Of a stretch of DNA of 64,000 bases, positions 45,627-55,952 are shown piece after piece. The notes under the pieces were generated by a model. It ran no database searches. It worked only from the letters and a program-made list of their open reading frames with translations, and had not been told where the DNA came from. Numbering within the stretch: position 1 is the first letter of the stretch; every line of letters starts with the position of its first letter. Where the stretch lies: the NCBI GenBank assembly GCA_018821435.1, contig JAHJME010000012.1, positions 124,001 to 188,000 on the forward strand, written 5' to 3'. Position numbers and translations under genes: made by a program. This DNA comes from Alphaproteobacteria bacterium (lineage in GTDB: Bacteria > Pseudomonadota > Alphaproteobacteria > Caulobacterales > Caulobacteraceae).

Positions 45627-46847
45627 ATGACACCCGAATTCCACCGTATCCGCCGCCTCCCGCCCTACGTGTTCGAGGAGGTCAACCGCATCAAGGCCCG
45701 CCTGCGCGGCCAGGGTACGGACATCATCGACTTCGGCATGGGCAATCCCGACATGCCGACGCCCAAGCACATCGTCGACAAGCTGGTCGAGACGGCGCGC
45801 GACCCCAAGGCCGGCCGCTATTCCGCGTCCAAGGGCATCGGCGGGCTGCGCAAGGCCATGGCCGGCTATTACGGCCGCCGATTCGGCGTGAAGCTGGATC
45901 CGGACCGCGAAGTCATAGCGACCCTGGGCTCCAAGGAAGGCTTCGCCAACCTGGCCCAGGCGCTGACGGCGCCTGGCGACGTGATCATCTGCCCGAACCC
46001 GGCTTACCCGATCCATGCCTACGGCTTCATCATGGCCGGCGGTGTCATCCGCCACGTGCCGGCGGGCAGCCCCGAGGAATATCTGGCCGGCATCAGCCGC
46101 GCGGTGAAGCACTCGGCGCCGCCGCCCAGCGTGCTGATCGTCAGCTATCCGTCGAACCCGACGGCCCAATGGGTCGACCTCGATTTCTACAAGGAGATCG
46201 TGGCGCTGGCGAAGAAGCACGACCTGCTCGTGCTGTCGGACATTGCCTATTCGGAGATCTACTTCGACAACAACCCGCCGCCGTCGCTGCTGCAGGTGGA
46301 CGGGGCCAAGGACATCGCCGTCGAGGTCAATTCGCTCAGCAAGACCTTCGCCATGGCCGGCTGGCGCGTGGGCATGGTGGTGGGCAACGAGCGCATGTGC
46401 GCGGCCCTGGCGCGGGTGAAGTCCTATCTGGACTACGGCGCCTACACCCCGATCCAGGTGGCCGCCGCCGCCGCGCTGAACGGGCCGACGGACTGCATCG
46501 ACGAGATCCGGGCGACCTATAAGTCGCGCCGCGACACCCTGGTCGATTCCATGAAGCGCGCCGGCTGGGACATTCCCGCGCCGCCGGCCTCGATGTTCGC
46601 CTGGGCCAAGCTGCCGCCGCAGTACGAGGCGGCGGGCTCCATGCTGTTCTCCAAGCTGCTGATCGAGGAGGCCGGTGTCGCCGTGGCGCCCGGTATCGCC
46701 TTCGGCGAGTACGGCGAGGGCTATGTCCGCATCGGCCTGGTCGAGAACGAGCACCGCATCCGCCAGGCCGCGCGCAACGTGAAGAAGTTCCTGGCCAACT
46801 CCGACGAGATCCTGGGGCGGGCGCATAACGCCCTGGCCGCGCAATGA
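45627..46847 (+). CDS. Class I/II PLP aminotransferase (AlaC/DapL-like)
   Basis: A 406-residue PLP enzyme. It contains IDFGMGNPDMPTPKHIVDKL, PNPAYPIHAYGFI, LIVSYPSNPTAQW and the PLP lysine in VNSLSKTFAMAGWRVG. The family includes alanine transaminase AlaC and LL-diaminopimelate aminotransferase-like proteins, and in alphaproteobacteria a member usually precedes hom. Whether it works on alanine, aspartate or DAP is not clear. The ATG at 45627 is preferred. It overlaps hom by four bases (ATGA). Confidence 0.88.
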   Translation: MTPEFHRIRRLPPYVFEEVNRIKARLRGQGTDIIDFGMGNPDMPTPKHIVDKLVETARDPKAGRYSASKGIGGLRKAMAGYYGRRFGVKLDPDREVIATLGSKEGFANLAQALTAPGDVIICPNPAYPIHAYGFIMAGGVIRHVPAGSPEEYLAGISRAVKHSAPPPSVLIVSYPSNPTAQWVDLDFYKEIVALAKKHDLLVLSDIAYSEIYFDNNPPPSLLQVDGAKDIAVEVNSLSKTFAMAGWRVGMVVGNERMCAALARVKSYLDYGAYTPIQVAAAAALNGPTDCIDEIRATYKSRRDTLVDSMKRAGWDIPAPPASMFAWAKLPPQYEAAGSMLFSKLLIEEAGVAVAPGIAFGEYGEGYVRIGLVENEHRIRQAARNVKKFLANSDEILGRAHNALAAQ

Positions 46848-48136
46848 CCGACCGAAAAACCTGGCGTGTCGGGGTCGCCGGTCTCGGCACCGTCGGCGCG
46901 GGCCTGCTGACCTTCCTCGCCGAACAGCCGGACTTCGCGCCGGCCGGGGGCAGGGTGGTCGTCACCGGCGTCTCGGCCCGCTCGCGCTCGCGATCGCGGC
47001 CGTTCGACATCTCGAACCTGCCCTGGTTCGACGATCCGGTGGCGCTGGCCAATTCGCCGGATGTGGATCTGTTCGTCGAACTGATCGGCGGCTCGGACGG
47101 TCCGGCCAAGGCCGCGGTGGAAGCGGCGCTCGGCGCCGGCAAGCCCGTGGTCACCGCCAACAAGGCGCTGATCGCCGAGCATGGCGCGGAACTGGCCGTC
47201 CTGGCCGAATCCAGAGGCGTGCCGTTGCTGTTCGAGGCCGCCGTCATGGGCGGCGTCCCGGCCGTGAAGATGGTGCGCGAGGCCCTGGTCGGCGACGAGA
47301 TCAAGTCGATCGCCGGCATCCTGAACGGCACCTGCAACTACATCCTGACCGAGATGGAGACGACGGGCCGTTCGTTCGCGGACGTCTTGGGCGAGGCCCA
47401 GAAGCTGGGCTACGCCGAGGCTGATCCGACCATGGACGTCGGCGGCTTCGACGCGGCGCACAAGATCTCGATCCTGGCCGCGTTGGCGTTCGGCTGCGCG
47501 CCCAACTTCGCCGCCGCCGAGATCGAGGGCATCGAGCAGGTCGACCTGCTGGATATCCGCATGGCCAAGGACCTGGGCTACCGGATCAAGCTGGTGGCCT
47601 CGGCCGAGCGTTCGGCCGAGGGCGTCCTGGTGCGGGTCCACCCGTCGCTGGCGCCGCTGAACCATCCGCTGGCCCAGGCCGGCGGCGCGCTGAACGCGCT
47701 CTTCATCGAGGGCAAGCGGATCGGCCGCATCTTCGTGCAGGGACCTGGCGCGGGCGCCGGCCCGACCGCCGCGGCCGTGGCCGCCGACATCGCGGACGTG
47801 ATGACCGCCGCCGTGCGCCCGGTGTTCCAGGCCCCGGCCGGCTCGTTGAGGCCGTTCGATCCGATCGATCCGTCGAAGATGATGGGCCGCGCCTATCTCC
47901 GCTTCCTGGTGAAAGACGAGCCGGGGGTCATCGCCGCGGTCTCCGAGACCCTGGCCGAGGCGGGCGTTTCCATCGAAAGCTTCCTGCAGAAGCCGACCGA
48001 GGGCGCCGAAGGCGTGCCCATCGTGCTGACGACGCACGCGGTCGCGGAATCTGTCCTGACGGCGGCAGTTGAGAGAATCGCAGGACTTCCGGCCGTACTG
48101 GACCGGCCTCATCTGTTGCGGATTGCCCGCATCTAG
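46844..48136 (+). CDS. hom: Homoserine dehydrogenase
   Basis: A 430-residue enzyme that reduces aspartate semialdehyde to homoserine for threonine and methionine. The dinucleotide loop is VAGLGTVGAGLL, the catalytic core shows ILNGTCNYILTEME and EADPTMDVGGFDAAHK, and the C-terminus has an ACT domain (FLVKDEPGVIAAVSETLAEA) for feedback control by threonine. It lies between the aminotransferase and glpX. Confidence 0.96.
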   Translation: MTDRKTWRVGVAGLGTVGAGLLTFLAEQPDFAPAGGRVVVTGVSARSRSRSRPFDISNLPWFDDPVALANSPDVDLFVELIGGSDGPAKAAVEAALGAGKPVVTANKALIAEHGAELAVLAESRGVPLLFEAAVMGGVPAVKMVREALVGDEIKSIAGILNGTCNYILTEMETTGRSFADVLGEAQKLGYAEADPTMDVGGFDAAHKISILAALAFGCAPNFAAAEIEGIEQVDLLDIRMAKDLGYRIKLVASAERSAEGVLVRVHPSLAPLNHPLAQAGGALNALFIEGKRIGRIFVQGPGAGAGPTAAAVAADIADVMTAAVRPVFQAPAGSLRPFDPIDPSKMMGRAYLRFLVKDEPGVIAAVSETLAEAGVSIESFLQKPTEGAEGVPIVLTTHAVAESVLTAAVERIAGLPAVLDRPHLLRIARI

Positions 48137-48185
48137 GTCAAACGCGCCTCCGACAAAGAAGCGCTCGCTAGGGTTGGAAACGAAG

Positions 48186-49139
48186 ATGAGTTCTGAAGTT
48201 CTGGATCGCGGACTGGTGCTGGACGCGGTCCGGGTCACCGAGATCGCCGCGATCGCCGCCTGGAAACTGGTGGGCCTGGGCGACGAGAAGGCCGCTGACC
48301 AGGCCGCCGTGGACGCCATGCGCACCGCGCTCAACGACCTCGACATCGATGGCGAGATCGTCATCGGCGAGGGCGAGCGCGACGAGGCGCCCATGCTCTA
48401 CATCGGCGAGAAGGTCGGTAAGGGCAAAGGCCACAAGATCGACATCGCGCTGGATCCGCTGGAAGGCACGACGCTCACCGCCAAGGCGATGGCCAACGCC
48501 TGCGCCGTCATGGCCTGGGCGCCGAAGGGCACGATGCTGAACGCGCCCGACACCTACATGGACAAGATCGCCTGCGGGCCGGGCTATCCGGCCGGCGTCA
48601 TCGACCTGGACAAGAGCCCGGCCGAAAACATCCAGGCGCTGGCCAAGGCCAAGGGCGTCCAGCCCAGCGAGATCACGGTCTGCATCCTGGATCGTCCCCG
48701 CCACGCCGACATCATCGCCTCGGCCCGCTCGGTCGGCGCGCGCGTGCACCTGATCACCGACGGCGACGTGGCCGGCGTGATCAACACGACCGACCCCGAG
48801 ACCGGCATCGACCTCTACGTCGGCTCCGGCGGCGCGCCCGAGGGCGTGCTGGCCTGCGCGGCGCTGAAGTGCGTCGGCGGCCAGTTCCAGGGGCGCCTGG
48901 TGTTCCGCAACGCCGACGAGCGCGCCCGCGCCGCCCGCGTGGGGATCACCGATTTCGACAAGAAGTACGACCTGCACGAAATGGTCCGGGCCGACGCCAT
49001 TTTCTCGGCGACCGGCGTGACCAAGGGCGCGCTGCTGGACGGTGTCACCTATTCGGGCGGTTTCGTGCACACCCACACCCTGGTGATGAACTCCGCGACC
49101 CGCACCGTGCGCAACGTGCGGATGAAGCGCCCCGCCTGA
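48186..49139 (+). CDS. glpX: Fructose-1,6-bisphosphatase class II
   Basis: A 317-residue enzyme of gluconeogenesis. It begins LVLDAVRVTEIAAIAAWKLV and has the metal-binding GEGERDEAPMLYIGE and ALDPLEGTT, then SGGAPEGVLACAALK. The start is the ATG at 48186, 50 bases after hom, in the usual hom-glpX-recJ neighbourhood; recJ is separated here by the PEP-CTERM gene. Confidence 0.95.
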   Translation: MSSEVLDRGLVLDAVRVTEIAAIAAWKLVGLGDEKAADQAAVDAMRTALNDLDIDGEIVIGEGERDEAPMLYIGEKVGKGKGHKIDIALDPLEGTTLTAKAMANACAVMAWAPKGTMLNAPDTYMDKIACGPGYPAGVIDLDKSPAENIQALAKAKGVQPSEITVCILDRPRHADIIASARSVGARVHLITDGDVAGVINTTDPETGIDLYVGSGGAPEGVLACAALKCVGGQFQGRLVFRNADERARAARVGITDFDKKYDLHEMVRADAIFSATGVTKGALLDGVTYSGGFVHTHTLVMNSATRTVRNVRMKRPA

Positions 49140-49532
49140 GGCCTTGGAGGCCGTCGACGATATCGGCGGCCTCGCCCAGCCTGCGCTGACGGCCGCCTTC
49201 ACAGCCGTCAGGCCAGCCTTGCTCCTGCGCGTCGGATCAGCGTCGTGCGGCGCAGCACGCGCGCGATATGGGCGTCAAGCCGTCAGAGATTCGGCCTTCG
49301 CGGAGACCGATGTTCGATGACTGTGCCGCGCATTCGCTCGCGCATGACGCGAAACTCCCGGCCCAGGGGAAAAGTAGGGCCCGCGCGCAACCCCCCGTCG
49401 AGTCAAAGAACATGGTTGTTGAACGCGTTCAGCGGCTTCTCATAGTTAACCGGCACGGGAAGCAGTTGCGTAGAACATTGTGATGGCACGGGGCCGCCAC
49501 CGGCGGTCTCCAAATGGTTGGGGAAACCAGAC
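49140..49532. other. Long intergenic region between glpX and the PEP-CTERM gene
   Basis: About 390 bases with no convincing gene. A GAGGCCG/CGGCCTC stem with a GC-rich loop at 49147-49173 follows glpX and may end its transcript, without a T tract. The last 130 bases are richer in A and T (CAAAGAACATGGTTGTTG, TCTCATAGTTAACCGG), so the promoter of the PEP-CTERM gene is likely there. I found no recognised sigma-54 or CtrA site. Confidence 0.5.
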
Positions 49533-50276
49533 ATGAAGACCTTTATCGCGGGCGCCGCTGCGCTCGTTGCGGCGGCTTTCGTCGCCTCGTCGGCCGGCGC
49601 GAGCACCGTCGTCGTCTATCCGGGCTCGGGTGGCTGGAGCAATCCGGCGGGCGAGAACGGCAACGGCACCGGCTCGGCGGCGATCACGACCGACTCGGCG
49701 CGCTCGGGGAATGGCTCAGTCGAGTTGCACGGTGACCGCACCCGCTGGGTGCTGGGCGACCTCTACAGCAAGACTTCGAACCTGGGCTCGTTCAGCAGCT
49801 TCACCGACCTCGGCTTCGAGTACCAGATCGACCCGGCGTCCACGACCATCTGCTGCGATGCGAAGTACTCGCCGGCCCTGCGCGTCGTGGTCTGGGACGG
49901 CAACACCAAGCTCGATTTCGTCTGGGAGCAGGCCTACCAGGCCGGCGGCTACGGCGCGGCGGGCGACGTCGGCACTTGGAACACCGTCGGCGCCGGCGGC
50001 ACGTTCTTCAAGAACGGCACGAGCGAGAATGACCAGCACACGATCGCCTACTGGGCCGGCACCCTGTCGCAGAACGCCTACGTCAGCGCCGTCTACATCG
50101 GCGTCGGCAGCGGCATCGGCGCGGGTTACACGGCCTACGCGGACAACGTGACCGCCAACGGCACGACCTACAATTTCGAAGCCGTTCCGGAACCGGCGAC
50201 CTGGGCCATGATGATCATGGGCTTCGGCGCGGTCGGTTCGGTCGTGCGTCGCCGTCAGGCGCTCGCCAAGGCCTAA
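49533..50276 (+). CDS. PEPxxWA-CTERM sorting-domain protein
   Basis: A 247-residue secreted protein. A signal peptide (AALVAAAFVASSAGA) is followed by a Gly/Ser-rich beta-type domain and a C-terminal sorting signal PEPATWAMMIMGFGAVG plus a basic RRRQ. Such signals direct proteins to an exosortase-like cell-surface pathway, and the protein probably functions at the surface or in the matrix. Paired cysteines occur in TTICCDAKYS. Only the substrate is in the window; no exosortase. The terminator at 50303 follows. Confidence 0.87.
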   Translation: MKTFIAGAAALVAAAFVASSAGASTVVVYPGSGGWSNPAGENGNGTGSAAITTDSARSGNGSVELHGDRTRWVLGDLYSKTSNLGSFSSFTDLGFEYQIDPASTTICCDAKYSPALRVVVWDGNTKLDFVWEQAYQAGGYGAAGDVGTWNTVGAGGTFFKNGTSENDQHTIAYWAGTLSQNAYVSAVYIGVGSGIGAGYTAYADNVTANGTTYNFEAVPEPATWAMMIMGFGAVGSVVRRRQALAKA

Positions 50277-50302
50277 CCCCAATCCGAATTGTCGGGGAAC
50301 AC

Positions 50303-50336
50303 GACGCCGTCCGGTGAACCCGGGCGGCGTCTTCCT
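50303..50336 (+). terminator. Terminator after the PEP-CTERM gene
   Basis: GACGCCGTCCGG pairs with CCGGGCGGCGTC (a short mismatch) around a TGAA loop, followed by TTCCT. It lies 27 bases after the stop. Confidence 0.7.
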
Positions 50337-50438
50337 ATGTGCGACCGTTTCTGACGCCGCTGGCGGTTACGTCGATAGGTCCTAGCGACTCGTGGGTCGG
50401 GGGCCGATAGTCCCGGCCGGTGCGGAGCGGACGGACGA

Positions 50439-52235
50439 ATGGCTGACGGGAGCGCGAATGTGGGGTTCCTGGGCGTCACGCGGTCGCTCAGCGGACGGCT
50501 GTGGCGCCAGCGCGCCGCCGACCCAGAGGTCACGCGCCATCACCAGCTGAACCACGGCCTGTCCGAGCTTCTGGCCCGCGCCCTGTCCTCGCGGGGCGTC
50601 AGCGCGGCGGCGGGCGCCGACTTCCTCAATCCGACATTGAAAGCGCTGTTCCCCGATCCGTCGTCATTCGCCGACATGGACCGGGCGGCCGAAATCCTGG
50701 TGGACGCCCTGGAGGCGAAGCGCCGGGTGGTGGTCTTCGCCGACTACGACGTGGACGGCGCGTCGTCCGCCGCCCTGATCGTGCGCTGGTTCCGGGTCAT
50801 GGGCCTGGAGCTGTCGATCTACGTCCCCGACCGTATCGTCGAGGGCTACGGCCCGTCGCCCGCAGTCTTCCGTCATCTGAAGGCGGAGGGCGCCGAGCTG
50901 GTGATCACGGTCGACTGCGGCGCGGCCGCCCTCGACGCCCTGGCCTGCGCCGCCGAGATCGGCCTGCCGGTCGTGGTGATCGACCACCACCTGATGCGAC
51001 CTGGCGAGATTCCCGCCGTGGCGGCGCTGGTGAACCCCAACCGTCCGGACTGCCAGTCGGGGCAGGGGCATCTGGCCGCCGCCGGCGTGAGCTTCGTCCT
51101 GCTGGCCGCCCTGAGCCGCGAGGCGCGTAAGCGCGGGCTGATGGGTGGGGGCGAACCCGACATAAAATCCTGGCTGGACCTGGCCGCCATGGGCGCCGTC
51201 TGCGACGTGACCCAGCTGACCGGCTTCAACCGGGCGCTAACGGCCCAAGGTCTGAAGGTGATGTCCGGCTGGGCCAATCCGGGGCTCAAGGCGCTGATGG
51301 AGGTGGCCAAGGGGCAGGGACCCGCCACGGTGTTCCACGTGGGCTTCCTGCTGGGGCCGCGGATCAACGCGGGCGGTCGGATCGGCCGCTCGGACCTGGG
51401 CGCGCGCCTGCTGTCGACCGACGATCCGGCGGAGGCCGCCGAACTGGCGGCCGAGCTGGACGGCCTCAACGCCTCGCGCAAGGACGTCGAGCGTGAGGTC
51501 CAGGAGGCCGCCGTCGCCCACATCGAGCGCGAGAGCAACCAGGCCGACGCGCCATGCCTGGTGGTCGCCGCCGACGGTTGGCATCCCGGCGTCATCGGCA
51601 TCGTCGCCGGGCGTCTGCGCGAACGTTATCGCAAGCCGGTGATCGTCATCGGCATCGACCGGGCGGCCGACGTGGGCAAGGGCTCGGGCCGCTCCCAGCC
51701 GGGCGTGAACCTGGGGCGCGCCGTCCAGGCCGCGTATGAAGAGGGCCTGCTGCTGGCCGGCGGCGGCCACGCCATGGCCGCAGGCCTGTCGGTGCGGCCG
51801 GATACGATTCCCGAGCTGCGCGCCTTCCTGTGCGAGCGCATGGCCGCTGAGGCCGAGATCGCGGCGGCCGAGGATGGCCTCGAGATCGACGCCCTGGTCA
51901 CCACGCGCGGCGCCGACCGTGGCCTCTGGACCGACTTCCAGCGCCTGGCCCCGTTCGGACCCGGGAATCCGGAGCCGACCTTCGCCGCGGCCGATGTGCG
52001 CGTGGAGCGGCCGATGGCGCTGCGCGGCGGGCATGTGCGCTGCACGCTCACCGACGGGTCGGGCGGTCGCCTCAAGGCCGTGGCCTGGCGCGTGGAAGAC
52101 ACCGAGGCCGGCCGTCGCCTGATGCAGGAGGGCGGCGCCGTGCACGTGGCGGGCCGCCTCAAGCCCGACGACTGGCAGGGCCGCGAAGGGGTCGAGCTGG
52201 AGATCGAGGACGTGGCCGATCCACGCCGCGCGTAA
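50439..52235 (+). CDS. recJ: Single-stranded-DNA-specific exonuclease RecJ
   Basis: A 598-residue 5'-3' exonuclease for recombination and mismatch repair. The DHH phosphoesterase motifs are VVFADYDVDGASSAALI, VVIDHHLMRPGEIP and a DHHA1 region with LAGGGHAMAAGLS, followed by an OB-type C-terminal domain (LAPFGPGNPEPTF). Normal length, ATG at 50439. It follows hom-glpX as in relatives, after the inserted PEP-CTERM gene. Confidence 0.95.
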   Translation: MADGSANVGFLGVTRSLSGRLWRQRAADPEVTRHHQLNHGLSELLARALSSRGVSAAAGADFLNPTLKALFPDPSSFADMDRAAEILVDALEAKRRVVVFADYDVDGASSAALIVRWFRVMGLELSIYVPDRIVEGYGPSPAVFRHLKAEGAELVITVDCGAAALDALACAAEIGLPVVVIDHHLMRPGEIPAVAALVNPNRPDCQSGQGHLAAAGVSFVLLAALSREARKRGLMGGGEPDIKSWLDLAAMGAVCDVTQLTGFNRALTAQGLKVMSGWANPGLKALMEVAKGQGPATVFHVGFLLGPRINAGGRIGRSDLGARLLSTDDPAEAAELAAELDGLNASRKDVEREVQEAAVAHIERESNQADAPCLVVAADGWHPGVIGIVAGRLRERYRKPVIVIGIDRAADVGKGSGRSQPGVNLGRAVQAAYEEGLLLAGGGHAMAAGLSVRPDTIPELRAFLCERMAAEAEIAAAEDGLEIDALVTTRGADRGLWTDFQRLAPFGPGNPEPTFAAADVRVERPMALRGGHVRCTLTDGSGGRLKAVAWRVEDTEAGRRLMQEGGAVHVAGRLKPDDWQGREGVELEIEDVADPRRA

Positions 52236-52298
52236 GGACGATTTCGCGCGCTTGCGCCCCAAAAAGAAGGCCGCTATAGAGCGCGCCTCGCGCCGAGT

Positions 52299-52373
52299 GG
52301 TCCCTTCGTCTATCGGTTAGGACGCCAGGTTTTCAACCTGGAGAGAGGGGTTCGACTCCCCTAGGGACTGCCA
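52299..52373 (+). tRNA. tRNA-Glu (TTC)
   Basis: A 75-base cloverleaf beginning GGTCCCTTCGTCTATCGGTT and ending CTAGGGACTG plus encoded CCA. The anticodon loop in CAGGTTTTCAACCTG gives TTC, glutamate. The first acceptor pair is a G-U wobble. It follows recJ by 63 bases. Confidence 0.95.
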
Positions 52374-52567
52374 CGCGAACTTCCCCCGATACTTGTCTGC
52401 ATGGCTCAGCCGGTCACCGGGCCTAGACCGCATGTGCGCCACCCTGAACGCGTCAGGTGTTCACCCCGGCGCAGATGAGAATTCGCGGAACGCGAATCAC
52501 CATTGACGCCCCATGTGTTACAAGAACAGTGTTATAGTCGGCTCCGATCCAAGTGTCGGGAGGGTAG

Positions 52568-53164
<597 letters not shown>

Positions 53165-53190
53165 CGAGACCGATTTCGGAGCTGACCTTC

Positions 53191-53707
<517 letters not shown>

Positions 53708-53715
<8 letters not shown>

Positions 53716-54130
53716 CGAGATCCCCGAGCCGCCGCCCGGCTTCGTCCGCTCCCAGGGCCGTGGCTTGTTCTCGACCCACAACGGACCCTATTTCCATCGC
53801 GTGACCGACGGCGACACCGTCGAGCAGGCGTTCTACGCCCTGCCGCGCCACACGAACGGCATCGGCCTGGTCCACGGCGGCATGCTGTCGGCGTTCAGCG
53901 ACGGGCTGCTGGCCATGGCGATCGGCCGGGGGACCCAGCACATCGCGGTCACCATCCATCTCTCCATCGATTTCCTGCACATGGCGCGCCAGGGCGACTG
54001 GATCATCGGCGAGGCCAGGATGAGCCGCGCGACCAAGGATGTGGCGTTCGCCGATGGCCGTTTGCATGCCCGTGGCGTGGACATCGTCAGGGCGTCTGGC
54101 GTGTTCAAGCTGATGGCGCGACACGGTTAG
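53708..54130 (+). CDS. PaaI-type hotdog-fold thioesterase
   Basis: A 140-residue hotdog-fold protein with the acyl-CoA thioesterase signature [19 protein letters not shown] and [20 protein letters not shown]. It should cleave an acyl- or aryl-CoA thioester. The start is GTG at 53708, inside the end of the DUF192 gene. Confidence 0.88.
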
Positions 54131-54178
54131 GTTTGCCCAAACGCCGAAACGCCCATATTGACGGGCCTCCGGCGCCCT

Positions 54179-54255
54179 CGGGGCGTAGCGCAGCCTGGTA
54201 GCGCATCTGCTTTGGGAGCAGAGGGTCGGGAGTTCGAATCTCTCCGCCCCGACCA
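54179..54255 (+). tRNA. tRNA-Pro (TGG)
   Basis: A 77-base cloverleaf beginning CGGGGCGTAGCGCAGCC and ending CGCCCCGA plus encoded CCA, with a perfect acceptor stem. The anticodon loop in CTGCTTTGGGAGCAG reads TGG. Two proline tRNAs with different anticodons occur in this window. Confidence 0.96.
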
Positions 54256-54284
54256 CGCCGGCGAACTTTAGGGGTCTTAAGAGC

Positions 54285-54593
54285 ATGCTCGCGCGCATCT
54301 TCCGTCCATCCAAGACCGCCATGCAGTCCGGCCGCGCGAAAGCCGCCAACTGGGTGCTGGAATTCGAGCCCAGTGCGGCGCGCAATCCCGACCGGCTGAT
54401 GGGTTGGACCGTCACCAGCGACACCGAGTCGAGCCAGGTGCGCCTGACGTTCGACACCAAGGAGGAGGCGGTGCGCTACGCCGATACGCACGGCATCGCG
54501 TTCCAGCTCAGCGATCCCGCGCCGGCCAAGCGGATCATCAAGGCCTACGCCGACAACTTCGCGTTCGGCAGACGGATTCCCTGGACCCACTAG
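54285..54593 (+). CDS. Complex I accessory subunit NDUFS4 family
   Basis: A 102-residue ETC complex I subunit. It contains ARIFRPSKTAMQSGRAKAAN, WVLEFEPSAARNPDRLMGWT, RLTFDTKEEAVRYADTHGI and the C-terminal SYADNFAFGRRIPWTH-like end (AYADNFAFGRRIPWTH). This 18 kDa-type subunit is found in alphaproteobacteria and mitochondria. It lies between two tRNA genes. Confidence 0.92.
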   Translation: MLARIFRPSKTAMQSGRAKAANWVLEFEPSAARNPDRLMGWTVTSDTESSQVRLTFDTKEEAVRYADTHGIAFQLSDPAPAKRIIKAYADNFAFGRRIPWTH

Positions 54594-54604
54594 GGTCGCA
54601 GTGA

Positions 54605-54681
54605 GCGCCCGTAGCTCAACCGGATAGAGCATCCGCCTTCTAAGCGGACGGTTGCAGGTTCGAGTCCTGCCGGGCGTGCCA
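54605..54681 (+). tRNA. tRNA-Arg (TCT)
   Basis: A 77-base cloverleaf beginning GCGCCCGTAGCTCAACC and ending CGGGCGTG plus encoded CCA. The anticodon loop in CCGCCTTCTAAGCGG reads TCT, arginine (AGA/AGG). Confidence 0.95.
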
Positions 54682-54707
54682 TTCCTGGCGGAATCGCCGC
54701 CCCGCCT

Positions 54708-55304
54708 TCAGGCCATCATCCGGCGCAGCTGATGCGCGCAGGCGGCCAGCGCCGCGGTCTTCTGCTCGGCCTTGGCGATGCCCATGGCGCCCGAGAACAT
54801 CGCCACCACCACATTGGCGAAGGCGTCGGGGTCAGGCTGGGCGAACGCGGCGCCGTCGGCGGTCAGCCGTTCGGCGATAGCCTGACGCCAGACGGCGTAC
54901 TCGCCCGCCACGGCGCCACGGACGTCCTCATCCGCCAGCGACAACTCCAACGCCAGATTGCCCAGCGGGCAGCCTGAGACGGAGCCCTTGGCGTCGAGGA
55001 CGGCGATGGTGTCCTCGAACACCTGAAGGATGCCTTCCGCGCCGCTGGGGGCGCGTTGCACCGTCTTGATCCAGGTCTCCGCCACCTCGGCCGACACCCG
55101 TTCGGAGATCACGGCGAGGACGAGGTCCTTCTTGGTCGGGAAGTGATGGTGCAGGGCCCCGCCGGTGACCCCCGCCTCGCGGACGAGCTCGTGCAGGCTG
55201 GCGCCACCGTAGCCGACGGCCTGGAAGGAGCGCGCGGCGGCGTCCAGGACGCGTCGGCGCAGGCCTGCGGGGTCGTTCGTCCGGTTGCTGGGAGTGCGCG
55301 CCAT
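54708..55304 (-). CDS. TetR family transcriptional regulator
   Basis: A 198-residue repressor. The N-terminal helix-turn-helix is LRRRVLDAAARSFQAVGYGG followed by ASLHELVREAGVTGGALHHH and FPTKKDLVLAVI; a C-terminal ligand domain carries GCPLGNLALELS. I chose the ATG at 55304 rather than a longer frame upstream. It is divergent from the 55377 gene, and a near-perfect inverted repeat in the shared region is the likely operator. Confidence 0.92.
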   Translation of the reverse strand: MARTPSNRTNDPAGLRRRVLDAAARSFQAVGYGGASLHELVREAGVTGGALHHHFPTKKDLVLAVISERVSAEVAETWIKTVQRAPSGAEGILQVFEDTIAVLDAKGSVSGCPLGNLALELSLADEDVRGAVAGEYAVWRQAIAERLTADGAAFAQPDPDAFANVVVAMFSGAMGIAKAEQKTAALAACAHQLRRMMA

Positions 55305-55323
55305 GACGGAATCTGTAGCCGAG

Positions 55324-55352
55324 TTGACAAAACCGGACAACCGGTCTGTTTT
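55324..55352 (+). promoter_or_regulatory. Divergent promoter region with TetR-type operator
   Basis: ACCGG (55332-55336), ACAA, CCGGT (55341-55345) is a perfect inverted repeat between TTGACA (55324-55329) and TGTTTT (55347-55352), the -35 and -10 of the rightward promoter with 17-base spacing. A leftward promoter, TTGTCC with TACAGA at 17 bases, is possible for tetR, and the operator overlaps its -35. Confidence 0.6.
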
Positions 55353-55376
55353 GCATTCAGCGGATAGAGATGGACC

Positions 55377-55952
55377 ATGATCGATGCCGACAAGCCCACC
55401 CGACCCAACGGTCCGTCGCGGCGCGCCGTCACTGTCGCGACGTTGGCGCTGATGGCCGCGCCTCAGTCTGGGCTGGCGCAGGCCGGCGGCAGCTTCGACT
55501 TCTTGCATGGCCGATGGAGCGTCATCCACCGCAAGCTTCGGGCGCGCTTGGCCGGCAGTCGCGACTGGTTCGAGTTCCCGGGCACGCTCGAGGTGGAACC
55601 CATTCTGAGCGGCCTCGGCAACGTCGACCGCAATGTGCTCCACGACCCGGCGGGGCGGTACGAGGCCACGTCGCTGCGCCTGTTCGACCGGGAGGCGGGG
55701 CGCTGGTCGATCTATTGGCTGGATGCGCGGTCGCCGACGACCGTCGATCCGCCCGTGGTCGGTGGGTTCAGCGGCCGGAAGGGGACGTTCTTCTCGGACG
55801 ACAGCTTCGCCGGCCGCCCTATCCGGGTTCGCACCACCTACGAGCCGCTGGGCGCCGACACCGCGGAGTGGACGCAGGCGTTCTCGGCCGACGCCGGCGC
55901 GACCTGGGAGACCAACTGGGTCATGTCCTTCCATCGCGCGGCCCGGTCATGA
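55377..55952 (+). CDS. Hypothetical exported protein (DUF1579-like)
   Basis: A 191-residue protein with a leader containing SRRAVTVATLALMAAPQSG, probably exported. The domain has FDFLHGRWSVIHRKLRARL, VEPILSGLGNVDRNVL and LRLFDREAGRWSIYWLDARS, like the FLxGxW start of DUF1579-type lipocalin-like proteins. ATG at 55377. Its stop overlaps the start of the NIPSNAP gene (ATGA), so the pair is one unit controlled by the divergent TetR. Function unknown. Confidence 0.75.
   Translation: MIDADKPTRPNGPSRRAVTVATLALMAAPQSGLAQAGGSFDFLHGRWSVIHRKLRARLAGSRDWFEFPGTLEVEPILSGLGNVDRNVLHDPAGRYEATSLRLFDREAGRWSIYWLDARSPTTVDPPVVGGFSGRKGTFFSDDSFAGRPIRVRTTYEPLGADTAEWTQAFSADAGATWETNWVMSFHRAARS

Noticed and set aside
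49430..49480. Sigma-54-like promoter upstream of the PEP-CTERM gene (GGCAC...TTGC)
   Set aside because: The spacing between GG and GC is about 16 bases instead of 12.
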